Positions 22,471 through 34,797 of a stretch of 64,000 nt of DNA are shown here, one piece after another; positions within the stretch are counted from its first letter, which is position 1, and every line of letters starts with the position of its first letter. Source of the DNA: Gnetum montanum (taxonomy: Eukaryota > Streptophyta > Gnetopsida > Gnetales > Gnetaceae). The position numbers and the translations under genes were made by a program. The notes beneath the pieces are model-generated. The model had not been told where the DNA came from. It was given only the letters and a program-made list of their open reading frames with translations, and ran no database searches. The stretch covers positions 363,991 to 427,990 of the forward strand of contig MNCI01005370.1 of NCBI GenBank assembly GCA_015680685.1, written 5' to 3'.

Positions 22471-23556
22471 TGTCAATGGAGAAGGTTCACTCGACAAATA
22501 AATCATCTTCAATGTACTAAATCTAGATATCATGCAATGACAAATTTGTTTGCTAGAAAATAAGAAAACTAGCTATCTTCAATTAAATTATTAGAAGATT
22601 ATAATAAGGTTCAAACAATCCACAAGTATCCAAAAACCTATCACACTCAAATGATATTGCAGAGCATGAGATCCTACAACCACACAATGGCTGTTCTCAA
22701 TGCAAGATACAACCAACAGAAATCTCTCCCACAATTTGGCACAATAGGGTTCACACAACCTAAAAGCATCCAAAAACCTATCACACTCAAATAATATTGT
22801 AGAGCATGAGGCCCTACAACCACACAATGATTGTTCTCAATGCAAGACACAACCAATAGAAATATCTTTGATAATCTAGGACTAAGATCTCAACTCATAA
22901 GTGAGATACAAGAGAATAGAACACATAGATCAACACATCATAAGTGATCTTGGAGCTACAATGGTCAATTGCACTTATCCAATATTATTACCCACTCTCT
23001 ATTACCCAACTCTCCACTCTCAAGAGCATTTTTTCTCACTCTTGCTACATACAAGCTCTCTCCTTGCATACTAGGTCTCTTCTCTCTCATGGATGGATAC
23101 ATTCATAATTATAGAGATTCCAAAACCTAGGAAGCTTTCTATTTTCCTTCTTAGGTGTTTCCCACAAGGATATGAAGTATTTTGGATGTTTTCCAATAAA
23201 AATGCTACATTGGAGGTTTTTCCCTTACCAACATAGACATTTACTATTTTTGGTGGATGTCTACATTTTAGGGGAGACATATATCTTTTTGAGGAGATGT
23301 ATATCCTATAGGTGCCAAAAATAAAAATTCTTGTTTTGATGTTGGGAGCCTATGGATATCTCCTAATAAGTCTTCATAGATTATGGAACCTTCTAAATTC
23401 ATCAAAATGAGCCAAAAATATCTCTAAACACGTCAAAACGTCTAAGAATCTTCGTCATAAAAAAATTGACCTCAGAAGACATACAAAAATAAGACATACT
23501 TGTCCAAGTCTTCTCCAAGCGCGAAACCTACAAAAACAACTTGTAGGATAAGTGCA
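22471..23556 (-). repeat. 3' LTR of the nested Ty3 element (left copy)
   Basis: It aligns with 27,132-28,098 from the AGGTTCAC region to CTTGTAGGATAAG. It is about 120 bp longer because of a tandem duplication of about 140 bp (starts near 22,609 and 22,749; both units contain AAAAACCTATCACACTCAAA). Confidence 0.8.
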
Positions 23557-23838
23557 AGGAAATTGGAAGAGGTGTTCTTCCACCAGCTCTTCCACCATTC
23601 AAAAAGTAAACTCATGTGAACAAGGGAGTAGGGGTAGAAGTGATTCCCCACTTAACAAGTTTGATCTCATGGACCATTACAACATCATCAGTAGATTAAT
23701 CCTTCCAATGGATCAAATATTCATACCTCTTGATTCCTTGAGTGCTAGAAGCTTTCCTTTGCTTAAGTACGATTGCCTTCATCTCCATTGAAGGCCCAGA
23801 CTGATCAATAGCCCCCTTCAAGTCATTGAGATTATCCC

Positions 23839-24960
23839 TTATATGGTCTCCTCATTAGATGATTCATGACAGTGCACAAGATCTAAAACATTAAACATAA
23901 AAAACATGCCAACATCATTTGGTAAATCAATCTCAAAAGCATTATGATTAATCTTGGTCTTGCTTTTGAAAGACCCCATATTCTTAGCTTTCAATTTGAA
24001 GAAGTTAACATCTCTTAACCGCTTCTTCTTCAAGTGCATCCAAACTAAGTCACCAACAACAAAATTAGGCTTCCACTTATCCTCATTCCTCTTAAGGAAT
24101 CTCTCTTTAGTCTTCTTCACAACATCTAATTTTACTTGTTCATGGAGATCCCTCATCTCTTGCACAAAATTAGTACTAAGTTGAGCTTCACCATTAAAGC
24201 TCTTCAAAGTGTCCACCATCTTTGGACAAAATCCATAATTCACCTCAAATGGGCTTTTACCAATTGCAACATGAAAAACATTATTATACAAAAAGTTAGC
24301 ATGCCATAACAAGTTTTCCCACCTGTTTGGCTATCCATCACATAAGCATCTCAATATGTTTAGCAAGGATTTGTTTACCACCTCCATTTGGCCATCAAAT
24401 TATGGATGATATGCACTAGAAAAATTCAACTCTATCCCAAAAATCTTCCAAAGGAACCTCCAAAATGACATGTGAACTTGGAGTCTCTGTCACTAACAAT
24501 ATTCAAAGAAATACCATGCAACTTCACAACATGCTAGAAAAATAAATTTGCAACATGAGAGGCATTGCTTACCTTCTTACATGGAATAAAATGTGCCGTC
24601 TTGAAGAACCTTTTCACAACAACAAAAATTGCATCATTTTTACTCTTGGTCTTTGGAATACCACTCACAAAGTCCATTGACACACTTTCCCATGAACCTT
24701 TGGAAATTAACAAAGGAATATAGTGTGCATCCACACCTTTACCTCCTTTAAACTTCTAACATTTCAAGCACTCCAAAACTTTTGAAACTTCTATAGCTAT
24801 ACTAGGTCAAAAATAGTGCCTACCCATAAGTTTCAATATTTTATCCCTACTCATGTGACCTGCCATCCCACTACAATGCTTTTCAAACAAAATCTTTTTT
24901 CTAAAATCATAATTAGGAACACATAACTTTTCACTCTTCAATAGTAGTTCATCTTGAATA
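23839..24960 (-). pseudogene. Ty3 integrase remnant
   Basis: HHCC zinc-binding traces: FEKHCSGMAGHMSRDKI and LECLKCQKFKG (about 24,900-24,760). Core: MDFVSGIPKTKSKNDAIFVV (first Asp), VSDRDSKF (second Asp), and MEVVNKSLLNIL in another frame (third, Glu). C-terminal half open 24,312-23,839 with GKSPFEVNYG and the DLVWMHLKKKRL block. Frameshifts separate these parts. No chromodomain is recognisable. Confidence 0.8.
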
Positions 24961-25013
24961 TGATAGTAATTTCATTGGTCTATCTTATTCATCAATGGCT
25001 CCTTAAGGCTCCT

Positions 25014-25400
25014 CTAGACTTGCCCAAAATCAACATCATGCTCATAGAAAGGAGCAAAATCATCCATACCTTCCACATGAGGTACGCTAAAATTTACCTC
25101 ATGCACCTTGGATAATGCATTAGCTACCACATTGGATTTTCCACTTTTGTGCTTCAACACAAAATGGAACTCTTGTAGTTGTGCAACCCACTTCATGTGC
25201 TTTGCATTCAACTTATTTTGTGATCTTAGAAATTGAAGTGCTTTGTGGTCTATCATCAAAGTGAATTCCTTGGGCAACAAGTAATGCCTCCAATGCTTGA
25301 TTACTTGAAGAATAGTGTACAACTCATCATATATGCTATATTTTTGCCTTGACTCATTCAACTTTTTAGTAAAGGAAGAGATAGGTCTACCTTCTTATGA
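25014..25400 (-). pseudogene. Ty3 RNase H remnant
   Basis: Open from 25,361 to 25,014. It has SRQKYSIYDELYTILQVIKH (E-L block), WRHYLLPKEFTLMIDHKAL (DHKAL) and KSGKSNVVANALSK (ADALSR block, D changed to N). The first catalytic Asp region just upstream is disrupted. Confidence 0.8.
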
Positions 25401-25599
25401 AAGTACCCCACCAATGGCAAGTCCACTTACATTCAACTCCACCTGAAAAAGCTTTTGAAAATCTAGAATTGCAAGCATTGGTTCACTAGTAATCTTTGCT
25501 TTCCACAAGTTAAAGTCCCTTGGGTTTCACTATTCCACCTAAATTCTTTATTTATTTTTAATAAAGTAAACATAGGCCATGAAATACCACTAAAATTGT

Positions 25600-26330
25600 T
25601 GATGAACTATCTATAAAACCTTGCTAAACAAAGGAATGATCTTACCTCCCCAACATTCTTAGTAGTTGACCAATTCATAATAGCCTTCACCTTAGTAGCT
25701 TCCATTTGAATTTGATTTTTAGAAACCACATGATCAAAATATGTAATTTCCATTTTAAAGAAATGAATTTTCTTCATGTTGATCACCAACTATGCCTCAT
25801 CCAACTTAAGGCATATCATCCTCAAGTGATGCAAGTGCTCTTCCAAATTAGAGCTATACACCAAAATATCATCAAAAAAGATAATACAACACTTACCAAT
25901 CAAGTCCTTCAAGACATCATGCATCAACCTCATAAATGTAGTAGGTGCATTCATGAGTCCAAATGGCATCACCAACCACTCAAATAATCCACCATATGTT
26001 TTGAAAGTTATCATCCATTCATCACCAAGCTTGATTCTGATTTTTGATGGTAACAACTCTTCAAATCAATTTTGCTAAAGATGCATTGATAAGGACATCA
26101 AGGATATCATCCATTCTTGGAATAGGAAACCTATACCTCACTATTATCCTATTCACTACCTTAGAATCAATGCACATCATCCATTCATTTCTATCCTTCT
26201 TTGGCACTAGCACCACTAGAATTACACAAGGGAAAATGGATTTCCTCATGAAGCCATTTGTAAGCAACCTCTCTACTTTCCTTTGCAATTCAATCCTATG
26301 ATTTGGTGCATCTGGTAAGCTCTCTTATTT
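25600..26330 (-). pseudogene. Ty3 reverse transcriptase remnant
   Basis: Motifs in order: [60 protein letters not shown], and the catalytic [12 protein letters not shown] (FFDD near 25,868-25,879), then thumb-region FFKMEITYFDHVVS. Split into three open pieces by stops and one frame change. The catalytic Asp pair is retained. Confidence 0.85.
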
Positions 26331-26365
26331 GGAATGGTAGCACTAGGAATGAAGTCTATTTAATG

Positions 26366-26925
26366 CTATGCATTCCTCATTGGTGGTAGTCCATCCAGTT
26401 TCCCCTTGAACACCTTGGAAAATTTCTCCTTCAAGCCTAGCACACTTGTAGAAAGTTGAACTTGCACATCATCATGGTTAGTAGAAACTGTTGTCATAAC
26501 AACAAAACCAAAATAGGTTTCATCATGTTCCTTAATATATTCCCTCTTTCCTAGAAGGATTAAGAAAGAATTAAGTAAGCTTTGCTGCCTCACTTGTTCA
26601 ACTATCATAGGAATCAAATCATGGATTCCATTAGGTCTAACAACACTCCACACATTTATTGCTCCATCATACCAAGCACCATTATCAAAATTCCAAGGTC
26701 TACCAAGAATTACATCAGCACAATCTATGGGAAGCACATCACATCTCACAACATCATGAAAAATTCCAATTTTAAATTTCAAGGTACATTGCTCCTTTAC
26801 CTCTTAAGAAAAATCTTTAGACAAATAATGCATGTTATATGGTCTAGGATGAGGATTAGTTACTAAACCTAATCTAGTAACTATCCTAGAAGAAATAACA
26901 TTTTATTGGGCTCCTCCATCAAGTA
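26366..26925 (-). pseudogene. Ty3 protease remnant
   Basis: The active-site region reads LLDGGAQ (about 26,925-26,905; usual D-S/T-G is D-G-G). The C-terminal block CDVLPIDCADVILGRPWNFD matches the LLGRPW motif of Ty3 aspartic proteases. The segment from 26,782 to 26,366 is open (138 codons) and includes the linker to RT ending GKLDGLPPMRNA. A retroviral-type protease would process Gag-Pol. Confidence 0.75.
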
Positions 26926-27131
26926 AAACAACAATCTAAAATGGATTCATGTCTATCCATCTTTGTGTTGGTTTCATCTAATCGAGCAACCATCATCTAG
27001 ATTGCAAAATTCATGCTGTCCATGTATCTATTTAGGGCTTGCACCTATTTCTTATTGGGTGTCATTTGAAATTGACAAAATTCTCAACCACCAATCCAAA
27101 CAAAAATAAAACTAAGTTCCTATACCAATAA

Positions 27132-28098
27132 TGTTAGATTAGGTTCACTTCACAAATAAATCACCTTCAACGCACTAAATCTAGATATCATGCAATGACA
27201 AATATATTTGCGAGAAAATAAGAAAACTAGCTATCTTCAATTAAATTATTAGAATATTACAACAGGGTTCACAAAACCCACAAGCATTCAAAAACCTATC
27301 ACACTCAAATGATATTGTAGAGCATGAAGCCCTACAACTACATAATGTTTATTCTTAATGCAAGACACAACCAATAGAAATCTCTTCCATAACCTAGGAT
27401 TGAGATCTCAACTCACAAGTGAGATACAAGAGAATATAAACATAGATCAACATTACATAAGCTTATCTTGGAGCTACAATCACTAATTGCACTCATCCAA
27501 TATGCTCATCCACTCTCTCTTGCCTAGCTCTCCACCCTCAAGAGCATGTTCTATCACTCTTGCTACATACAAGCTCTCTCTTTGCACACCAGCTCTCTAC
27601 TCTCTCATGGATGGATACATACATAATTATAGAGATTCCAAATCCTAGGAAGCTTTTTATTTTCCTTCCTATATGTTTCCCATAGGATATGGAGTCTTTT
27701 GGATGTTTTCCAATTGACCAAATTGAAGCTTTTTCCCTCGCTAACATAGACGTCTTTGGTTTCATGTAGATGTCTATTGTGAAAGCCTTGCTTTCAAGAG
27801 AGATGTATACTATTTTTGGTAGATTTCTACTCTATTCATGAGACATCTACACCTTAGGGGAGAGGTCTTGGGGAAGACGTCTATCTTACAAGTGCCAAAA
27901 ATAAAAATTCTCATTTTGATGCTAGGAGCCTAGAACCTCTTAACTCATTAAAGTGAGCCAAAATACCTCTAAACATGCCAAAACATCCAAGAATCTTCAT
28001 TGTAAAACATAAAATCAAGAAGACACATAAAAATAGGATAGCCTCGTCCAGGTATTCTCTAAGAGTGAAACCTACAAAAACAACTTGTAGGATAAGCA
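27132..28098 (-). repeat. 5' LTR of the nested Ty3 element (right copy)
   Basis: On the plus strand it starts TGTTAGATTAGG and ends GGATAAGCA, i.e. TG...CA. It lacks the 140-bp duplication of the other LTR. The minus-strand primer-binding-like site begins three bases inside. Confidence 0.8.
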
Positions 28099-28101
28099 AT
28101 G

Positions 28102-31010
28102 AAATTACCACCCCCAAATCTGTACCTTCTATCTTAGTAATAAACCAAGCATCTCTTGTAACCTTTAAGAATTAAGTTTCTCAATCTACCTTCTTGTTTG
28201 CTTTCATATTCACCTCAACATCTTTTGTCATAATACATGAATCTAAACTAGCTTTCCACTTTGCATTCCTATTTACATAAATGCCTTTTGCAATCTAGCC
28301 TCATTTAGTGTGATCATCATCAATGGTATCTCCCACACCACCTCCTCTTGTCATCATAATAGGTCTCTCTTTAAGACCCAAGGTATCACAAGCCTTCCAT
28401 ACCTTCTTGGTTCCCTTCATTTTGTATGTTTCAGTTCAAACATCCTTCTTTCTATTCAACCCTCCTATGATGGCGGTCACACAACCTCTCTAGTCCATAC
28501 CAAGGCTAATTGCATGGTCTCAAGCTACTGAACCTCCTTCCAAGCCATAAGTATAAATACTATAGCCTACAAGAGTACTGCAAGACTTAGATTAAGCCTT
28601 TCAAATAATCTTGGACCTCACTAAAGAGTTACAAAAGCTTAAAGCTAGTACCACTAAAATGGTAAAGGTCATGGAATTCTACTAAGATGATTCCATTAGC
28701 CTTGTTATTTCTCAAATTACATTACCTATGGGCATGCCTATCCCAACCTTCACTAGATACAATTGTAAGGAGACCCCAATGCATATCTTGTTATCTTCCG
28801 TTCTAAGTATCTATTGTTGCAAACTTGGCCTCACATGATACTATGGATTTTACCTATGCACTTCAAAGAAAAGGATTTAGATTGATATCAAACCTTACCT
28901 AGAGATTCTATTTTCTCTCTCAAAGACTTGATAAACCAATTTATTAACTACTTTAGATACAACTTGAAACCTGATACGACATTAGACCAACTCATGAAGT
29001 TGAGGCAAGGGACACTTGAACCTATCCAAAGGTTCATTTATAGATGGAATGCAATGCTCAATGAGATTCCCAAACCCATCTTTGAGATTAATCTCTAGGG
29101 CATCTTTAAGGAAGTAATCAATGACTTCATCAAGTCAAAGCTCTTAGCCTACAAAAATGAATACACTAGAAGGTATAAGGATAAGATTAAACAAACACAA
29201 ACAACCATGGTTACATTAATAAAAGAGCCAAAATAAGTAGAAAGAAGGAAATCATTACCATGTAAAATATCTTCTAACTCATCTTAGCTATCTACCTCCA
29301 TTGTTGCCAAGATCAAATTTTGAGTGTAGGAATAGGACTAGATTTTCTAAGTTACCTATGAAGCTCTCTAAGCTTCTAGAACATTTGCATAAAGGCATAA
29401 GAAACTATTAGAGGAAGTTTGTAAGAGGCATGATTGTCTTTTTGAGATAGCTAAAGATCCAACAATAGTAATCAAAGATGATCTAAAACTACCAAAGTAC
29501 TTTAGACTGAAGAAGTTTTTCCATTATCATCAAATAGTTGATCATGATATTGACTTTTTTCTAGCATTGAAAGATGATCTTCAGAAGATGATTAATCATG
29601 GAGAGCTGGTGTTGAATGAGCCCAACATTCCAAGCACAAATAATAACTCTTATAACATAGCCCCATTTATAGCAACAAAATGGTTTAGTCTTCTTAGAGA
29701 ATCATTTTTCATCAAGGTCCCACCTCAACCCCATAACATAAAGCCTAAAACACCATTTTTTATACGAGTATCAACACCTTGAGCCACTAGAAAGCCTTTT
29801 TCTATACGTGTTTCACCTTTAGTGGCATTAGCACTGAGACATAAACAAATCAACATTGACCCTTCTAAGGCTTGGGAACCATTTGTTATTCAGGTCCCTC
29901 CATCATTCACAAGCAAACTCGTGACAACCACTGACCAAGGATTACTTATTATGACTAATAACTCAATGATTAACAAAAAATCATCATTACAAATATGATG
30001 AAAACAAACTATCACCAAACCAATAACTAAGCCCATTGAAAGTAGCCACAATAAAAGGCTTGAAGAAAAGTTGATCCACCAAAGCCTACATCAAGAGTAG
30101 CCTTATCTATGAGCTTCATTGCTCAAATCATGTCAACTACTTAACCGAAAGAGCATTACAAATTGGGTATGGGTAAGGGGCCCAAGCAACACATGTTAAA
30201 ACATGAGCCAAAAAGTTTAGGAAGAATTGAGGAAATTAAGAATACCAAGGCTGAAAAATCACACACCAAGAAAAAGAATTTCCTTGCAACAATGGAACAA
30301 GCCAAATGTCCTTGAAATAAAGGAATACCTCGATGAACTTGTACAACCTAGTCATGACTTCTACTCATACATATGTGCTAGATTAAACATTGACCTCTAT
30401 TCTTGTGAGCATTCTAGCTAACAAAGAGTTCATTCACCTTGTCATTGAGTAAACCCCTCTTAAGGAGAAAAAGCATCAACCCATGCTTATCTTTCATGAC
30501 AGTAAAGTGAATATTGACCCATAAAATGGAGAAGTGCTATTTTTTCCTCTTCTCATCACCATATGTATTAGTTGATATAAGATTTATCATGTCCATGTAG
30601 ATGATAGGGTAGCAACTAATGTGATACTATTTACCATTATTGAGAAACTAGGCTTAATCTAAAACATTCAAGAAACCTCTACCTCTACACTTAAGTTATT
30701 CAATGAATCATAAGTAGTGGTATGAGGTTTCATTACCTTGAACTATGTGACTAGAAAATAGTTTTCCACATTCATCAACTTCCTAGTGGTTGAAGAGACA
30801 CTTGGTTTTAACTTGATCCTAAGGAGGCCATGGTTAGAGAAGCTTCAAGTAGTCTCATCTTCTATATACCAAGAGATTCATTTATCATACAAAGGTTATG
30901 AAATTATGACTCATGGGAATAATACGTGCTTATCATTAGTAAACAATATCAACGTTGAACAAGGTTTAGAGGTGGAGTTTCACGGTGAAACTCCATACAC
31001 TTAATCTGAG
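28102..31010 (+). pseudogene. Tat-type gag and protease remnant (3' half of the interrupted element)
   Basis: Continues the gag cut at 22.47 kb. Landmarks parallel the Tat element at 54.6-57.0 kb: KMVKVMEFY (VKVLDFYQDD), the LMKLRQGTLEPIQRFIYRWN-like region near 29.0 kb, the zinc-knuckle-like FHYHQIVDHDIDFFLALKDD at 29.52-29.57 kb (FCEYHQWCGHGIDYCFALKH), protease VHVDDRVATNV near 30.6 kb, and GFNLILRRPWLEKLQVVSSS at 30,810-30,860 (GFNLILGRPWLAQL). The knuckle has lost its Cys residues. Numerous frameshifts. No RT follows. Confidence 0.8.
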
Positions 31011-31303
31011 GCCAACACCAATAATAATAACAACAATGATGATGACACAACTAACATCTTCATTCCTATAATACTAAATAAGTAATGAGAACATCTATCA
31101 CTTGCCATATTGAACAAGAAGAATGGTAAACTCAGGATCATACAAAAGAAGTTCCTTGTTCTATTAGAGATTAAACAACAAACCTACAATAGACATCTTA
31201 TTATTTCTTTTTTTCAATATATTTTAGCCTTATATCATGTTTCTATGTTCATTTTATTCCTGTATTTGTTTCAAGATTATCTCATTCTACTAGAAAATAA
31301 AAA

Positions 31304-31436
31304 TGGTCCACCAAGGCCTAAAATTAGCAAGATAGTGGCCCGCCAAGGCCTAAAACTGGCAAGACATCGACCTACCAATGCCTAAAATTGATAATACCAT
31401 GGCCTACTAGGGCCTAAAACTAGTAAATACATGGCC
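31304..31436 (+). repeat. 32-bp minisatellite (4 units) after the Tat protease
   Basis: Four units of 32 bp (31,304; 31,336; 31,368; 31,400) plus five bases, each with a CCTAAAA core and TGGCC-type start. It occupies the same place, between protease and the expected RT, as the 27-bp repeat at 57,293 in the other Tat element. Confidence 0.9.
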
Positions 31437-31870
31437 TTTTTTTCTTTCTCTTATGTGTGCATTATGACTTATTTACTCTATTGCATTGTTTATATTTATG
31501 CCATGCTTTACAATTTTCATCTAGTTATATTACATTACCAAGTTTCACTTTGTAACCTTGCATTTCACTTTTATTTTGACTATGTAGCCTAAATATATTA
31601 TTTACTTACAATATAAAATAATATAAAAATACAAAACATAAAAATAATTAAAAATTTATATCCAAAGAACAATGTTAAACTAGAGTAAAATACAACATCA
31701 TTGAGTTGAACATAGCCAAGTAGGCTATGACCATAGCCATAGTCACATAATGTAATAACAATAGATGATACCCAGTCTTTAAAATCATGAATGTAGCACT
31801 AGACAACAATTGTAACGTTTGATATTGATAGTCTAAGATATTGTAGACATTAATAGCTTTGATCAAACTA
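31437..31870. other. No recognisable feature
   Basis: AT-rich sequence between the Tat protease region and a family A LTR. A 63-codon minus frame (31,866-31,675) shows no known motif. Confidence 0.45.
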
Positions 31871-32661
31871 TAGGAGGATCATGAGAAATAAGTATACCCT
31901 AGGCTTAACCATATGAATCACAAGCATTCACATGCAATCTAGTCAAATTCCATGGATGGAACTAGTATGGTATTTAGATTATTAAGCATTACTCACATGT
32001 CACTATCTTCTCACTTGGACTAGTGATGTTTTTATCACATATGGTTTAGTCCAAAGTAAGACATAGTATTAGTGATGTTGTTTTGGCCTTAAAATAACTG
32101 AATAATAATATGAAAATTAAGTATTTAATCTAATTAACAATAAAATTAAATCCTAAAATATCCTAAGGATGATGAGTGTCCATTCCTATCTTACCACACA
32201 TGTCCTGATCTCATGTATCCATTTCTGGGATTACCAAGTGAACACATGTTTACACTTGAAACTAGTCATGCTCATTCGGCCGATTGCTTAACATCCATGA
32301 AAATGTAAATATTAACTAAGTACATTAAAAGTAAATTGCATTAAAAGTAAACATATTATAAGTCAAAGTGCTACAATGAATATGAATCAATCTCAATCTT
32401 ATTTTTGTTCATGGAATGTGTCTAGGTACAATGTCACATGAATAAGACACTATACAATTGACTCAAATCCACAGTGAGGGCACTCATTGACTCTTTGTTA
32501 TGATTATGGGAGAAAACTGTAAGATTCTAACTATACTACTGACTAAATGATGCTAAATATGCAGTAGGTGCTTGCATATCTATTGGCAAATATAGGAATT
32601 GCATCGATAGGGATGTGTTAATGCATTTAGTTGCATCCACAAGGATTCATTGATGAGGATG
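31871..32661 (-). mobile_element. Family A LTR, minus (copy 3, main part)
   Basis: The reverse complement matches 17.4-18.2 kb: GAATGCTTGTGATTCATATG near 31,910-31,930, the GCTACAATGAATATGAATCA block at 32,370, and GGCAAATATAGGAATTGCAT near 32,590. It is interrupted at 32,661 by the LTR element below and continues at 37,660-37,830 with the GATGCAATAT...GATGTAGTAGCCAACTAAGA block. Confidence 0.7.
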
Positions 32662-33165
32662 TATGACATTCCATCCCTAGATGTCATGGAAAACATCAAA
32701 TATATGTTATATTAGACATTATGCATAACCAAAATAATAAAGAAAGGAAAGAATGATTTATTGATATGGAGTACAATATCTAGATCATGCTTTGAGAGTG
32801 TTTCTTAGGGTTTTCTTCCTTTGGCACCATCCCTTAGAGGTAATCAAGCATTACCACAATGGTTAGGCCTATCACCGACCAAAAGAGATGGCTAGTCCAC
32901 TTCTTGTCTTGCTTCACTTGGCATGTATGACTTGCCTTTACTAGCTCCACCCCCCATGTCAACATGACCTCTAACCTTGGGTATAAATGCCTTAGGTCAA
33001 ACCCCCAAATATTACCTTGAGAGGTACATCTGTTATTACAATATGTCTTTTCAAGTCTTAATTACAATTTCCCTTTCATCTCTTGTTATGATAATGATAA
33101 CATTTGTTATGGAGAGATGTCATCTTCATTATGTAGCAACATCATTTGGGAATGGAGACATTACA
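32662..33165 (-). repeat. 3' LTR of the non-autonomous element
   Basis: Left copy of the LTR pair. On the plus strand it starts TATGACATTCC and ends GACATTACA. Confidence 0.7.
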
Positions 33166-33617
33166 ATCTACCATCCTTAGGTTTTGTTTATCCTCAAACA
33201 AGTCCATGTTCACTATTTTTTTTTAGCTCCAATGCTTTTGTTATGATCCTATGCTCTAATAATTTGATTTCTCCTTTGAACTTAAAGTTGTTTCTCACTT
33301 ATTATGCAAACAAGACACATGTAAGAAAAATACATGAAAAATTATATATTAATGTCTTAATACCTACCTCATTTTCTAAGATAATAACAAGAGGTGTATT
33401 AAAGACCTACCAACCACCAATCACCAGTCCTATCCAGGGTCACAAAAAGTGCAACTCATATTTGGTTACCCAAGTGAAAGTAGGGAAAATTCATTATTTG
33501 CATCTTTCATTACCTTAGATATTTTACTTATCTAATTAAAATATAAATTAAAAAAATGAAGAAAATAATAAGATTTATCAATAAAAGTAAGGTTGAGATA
33601 CTTCATGATTTTGATCA
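33166..33617. other. Internal sequence, no recognisable feature
   Basis: Lies between the 3' LTR and the end of the deadenylase copy. A plus-strand open frame crosses it (33,117-33,518) without a known motif; probably chance. Confidence 0.4.
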
Positions 33618-34797
33618 ACCATATGAAATGATGGAAGTAACTGTAATTCTACCATAAATTGTATATGATTCGATGGTGCTGTTGGGGATGGTAAGGCTTG
33701 ATCTTGATTTTTCTCAACTTATTCTTTAGAAATAAACTCTAATAACTTAGTAACTTGGAAGAATCAAATATTTTACCAAATATAATCCAGGGTCTCAATG
33801 AAGAATGTTGTTGAGCCATCTTAATTAGTCATAGTAGAGTAATTATTGAGGTATTGTTCTTAATGAGTACTATTCATCAACATCATATATTCCTAAATTC
33901 TAGAATCTAATTTATATATTGATGATTCAAAGTAAGTAGAATATGCATTGGCCAATGGAATTGCATGTTGAATTGATGAAGAAACCTTCTTCAAACTAGG
34001 TTTATCTTGCAAGGATTCCTTTACACATCCATATTTTCAGAATTGATAAACACTACTTCCAACTTTTGTATTGAAGTCTCCACATAGAACAAATGGTATT
34101 GGATCAGTATAGCTTAGGAATAACTTATTTTTCAAACTTTCTTCTATTTGATTAATCAAGCATACTTCTTGACATAGTTTGACATCTGAACATGTTGGTT
34201 TGGCTATCAAATGTATGTTGGCTACAAATACATATCTTCCTGATAATTTGATTTTTAGAATCATTGCCAAGGCTATGTGATTTTTTCAAAATCTTAATTG
34301 TTCTTTCTTTCCCATCACTTAAAGTTTTGGAATTTTAAAAATCGTATTTTCTAAACTCCATTTAAATCTTTGTACCAGTTCAAACTTGGCTACTTTATAA
34401 AAGATTGTGCAACCATCCATATTATGATATCTACAATAGGCTAATGTATATGGATTAAAAGAAGAACTTCCACAAGGACCCTTTTTCTTATAAATACCTT
34501 TGTATCCCATCTTTCTCAAGTTTAGTTGGAATTGGTATAGAAACTTCCATTGAAATATTTCTTGTAGGCATAAAACATCAGCATCCAAATCTTTAGCTCT
34601 ACTAAGATGCATGGACATCGATATTCATGCCAATCCAAGGCCCATTGTGGACATAGTGGATGTTGTTTCTTACTCACTAGGGATCTTGCAAGCACATTGT
34701 ATGTTGCAACTTTCATTCTCATTCTTGGATTCTTTGCTGGAACATTACTCTTTATGGGTATCATACACCTTGTGGAGATGAGATTATGACTTTTCAT
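33618..34797 (-). pseudogene. Intronless CCR4-type deadenylase (EEP nuclease) retrocopy
   Basis: Minus strand, in order: MKVATYNVLARSLVSKKQ (N-terminal EEP strand), CPQWALDWHEYR, DADVLCLQEIF (catalytic Glu), KMGYKGIYKKKG, MDGCTIFYK, YVFVANIHLIAKPTCSDVKL, FVLCGDFNTKVGSSVYQF (GDFN), IQHAIPLANAYSTYFE, LDYIW, and finally ALPSPTAPSNHIQFMVEL (S-D-H with Asp changed to Asn). This is the full exonuclease-endonuclease-phosphatase domain of a CCR4/Ccr4-NOT-type mRNA deadenylase. Plant CCR4 genes have introns; here the domain runs through about 1.2 kb without any, so it is a retrocopy. One frameshift (near 34.61 kb) and several stops, mostly distal, make it a pseudogene. It has the same orientation as the surrounding LTR element, suggesting RNA-mediated capture. 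Leu-rich repeats of CCR4a/b are not visible upstream. Confidence 0.85.

Larger units (their letters stand above)
22471..28098 (-). mobile_element. Ty3/Gypsy LTR retrotransposon, minus strand, nested in a Tat element
   Basis: Two LTRs (22,471-23,556 and 27,132-28,098) flank a minus-strand order primer-binding site, protease, RT, RNase H, integrase. The integrase C-terminal pattern (HLKKKRL...KLKAKNMGSFK...NAFEIDLPNDVG) is chromovirus-like. A primer-binding-like TTGGTATAGGAACTTAG (minus; 27,112-27,128) follows the 5' LTR. Gag and the protease N-terminus are nearly absent: only about 200 bases separate the primer site from the protease active site. All domains have stops. Host Tat gag sequence continues on both sides. 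The flanks share CAATG (22,474-22,478 and 28,097-28,101), a possible target duplication if the ends shift by a few bases. Confidence 0.85.

Noticed and set aside
23954-24184. Plus-strand frames opposite the Ty3 integrase and RT (also 25,706-25,987, 26,044-26,301, 26,582-26,866)
   Set aside because: Antisense shadows without motifs.
34607-34789. Plus-strand 60-codon hydrophobic frame
   Set aside because: Antisense to the deadenylase copy, which is far better supported.
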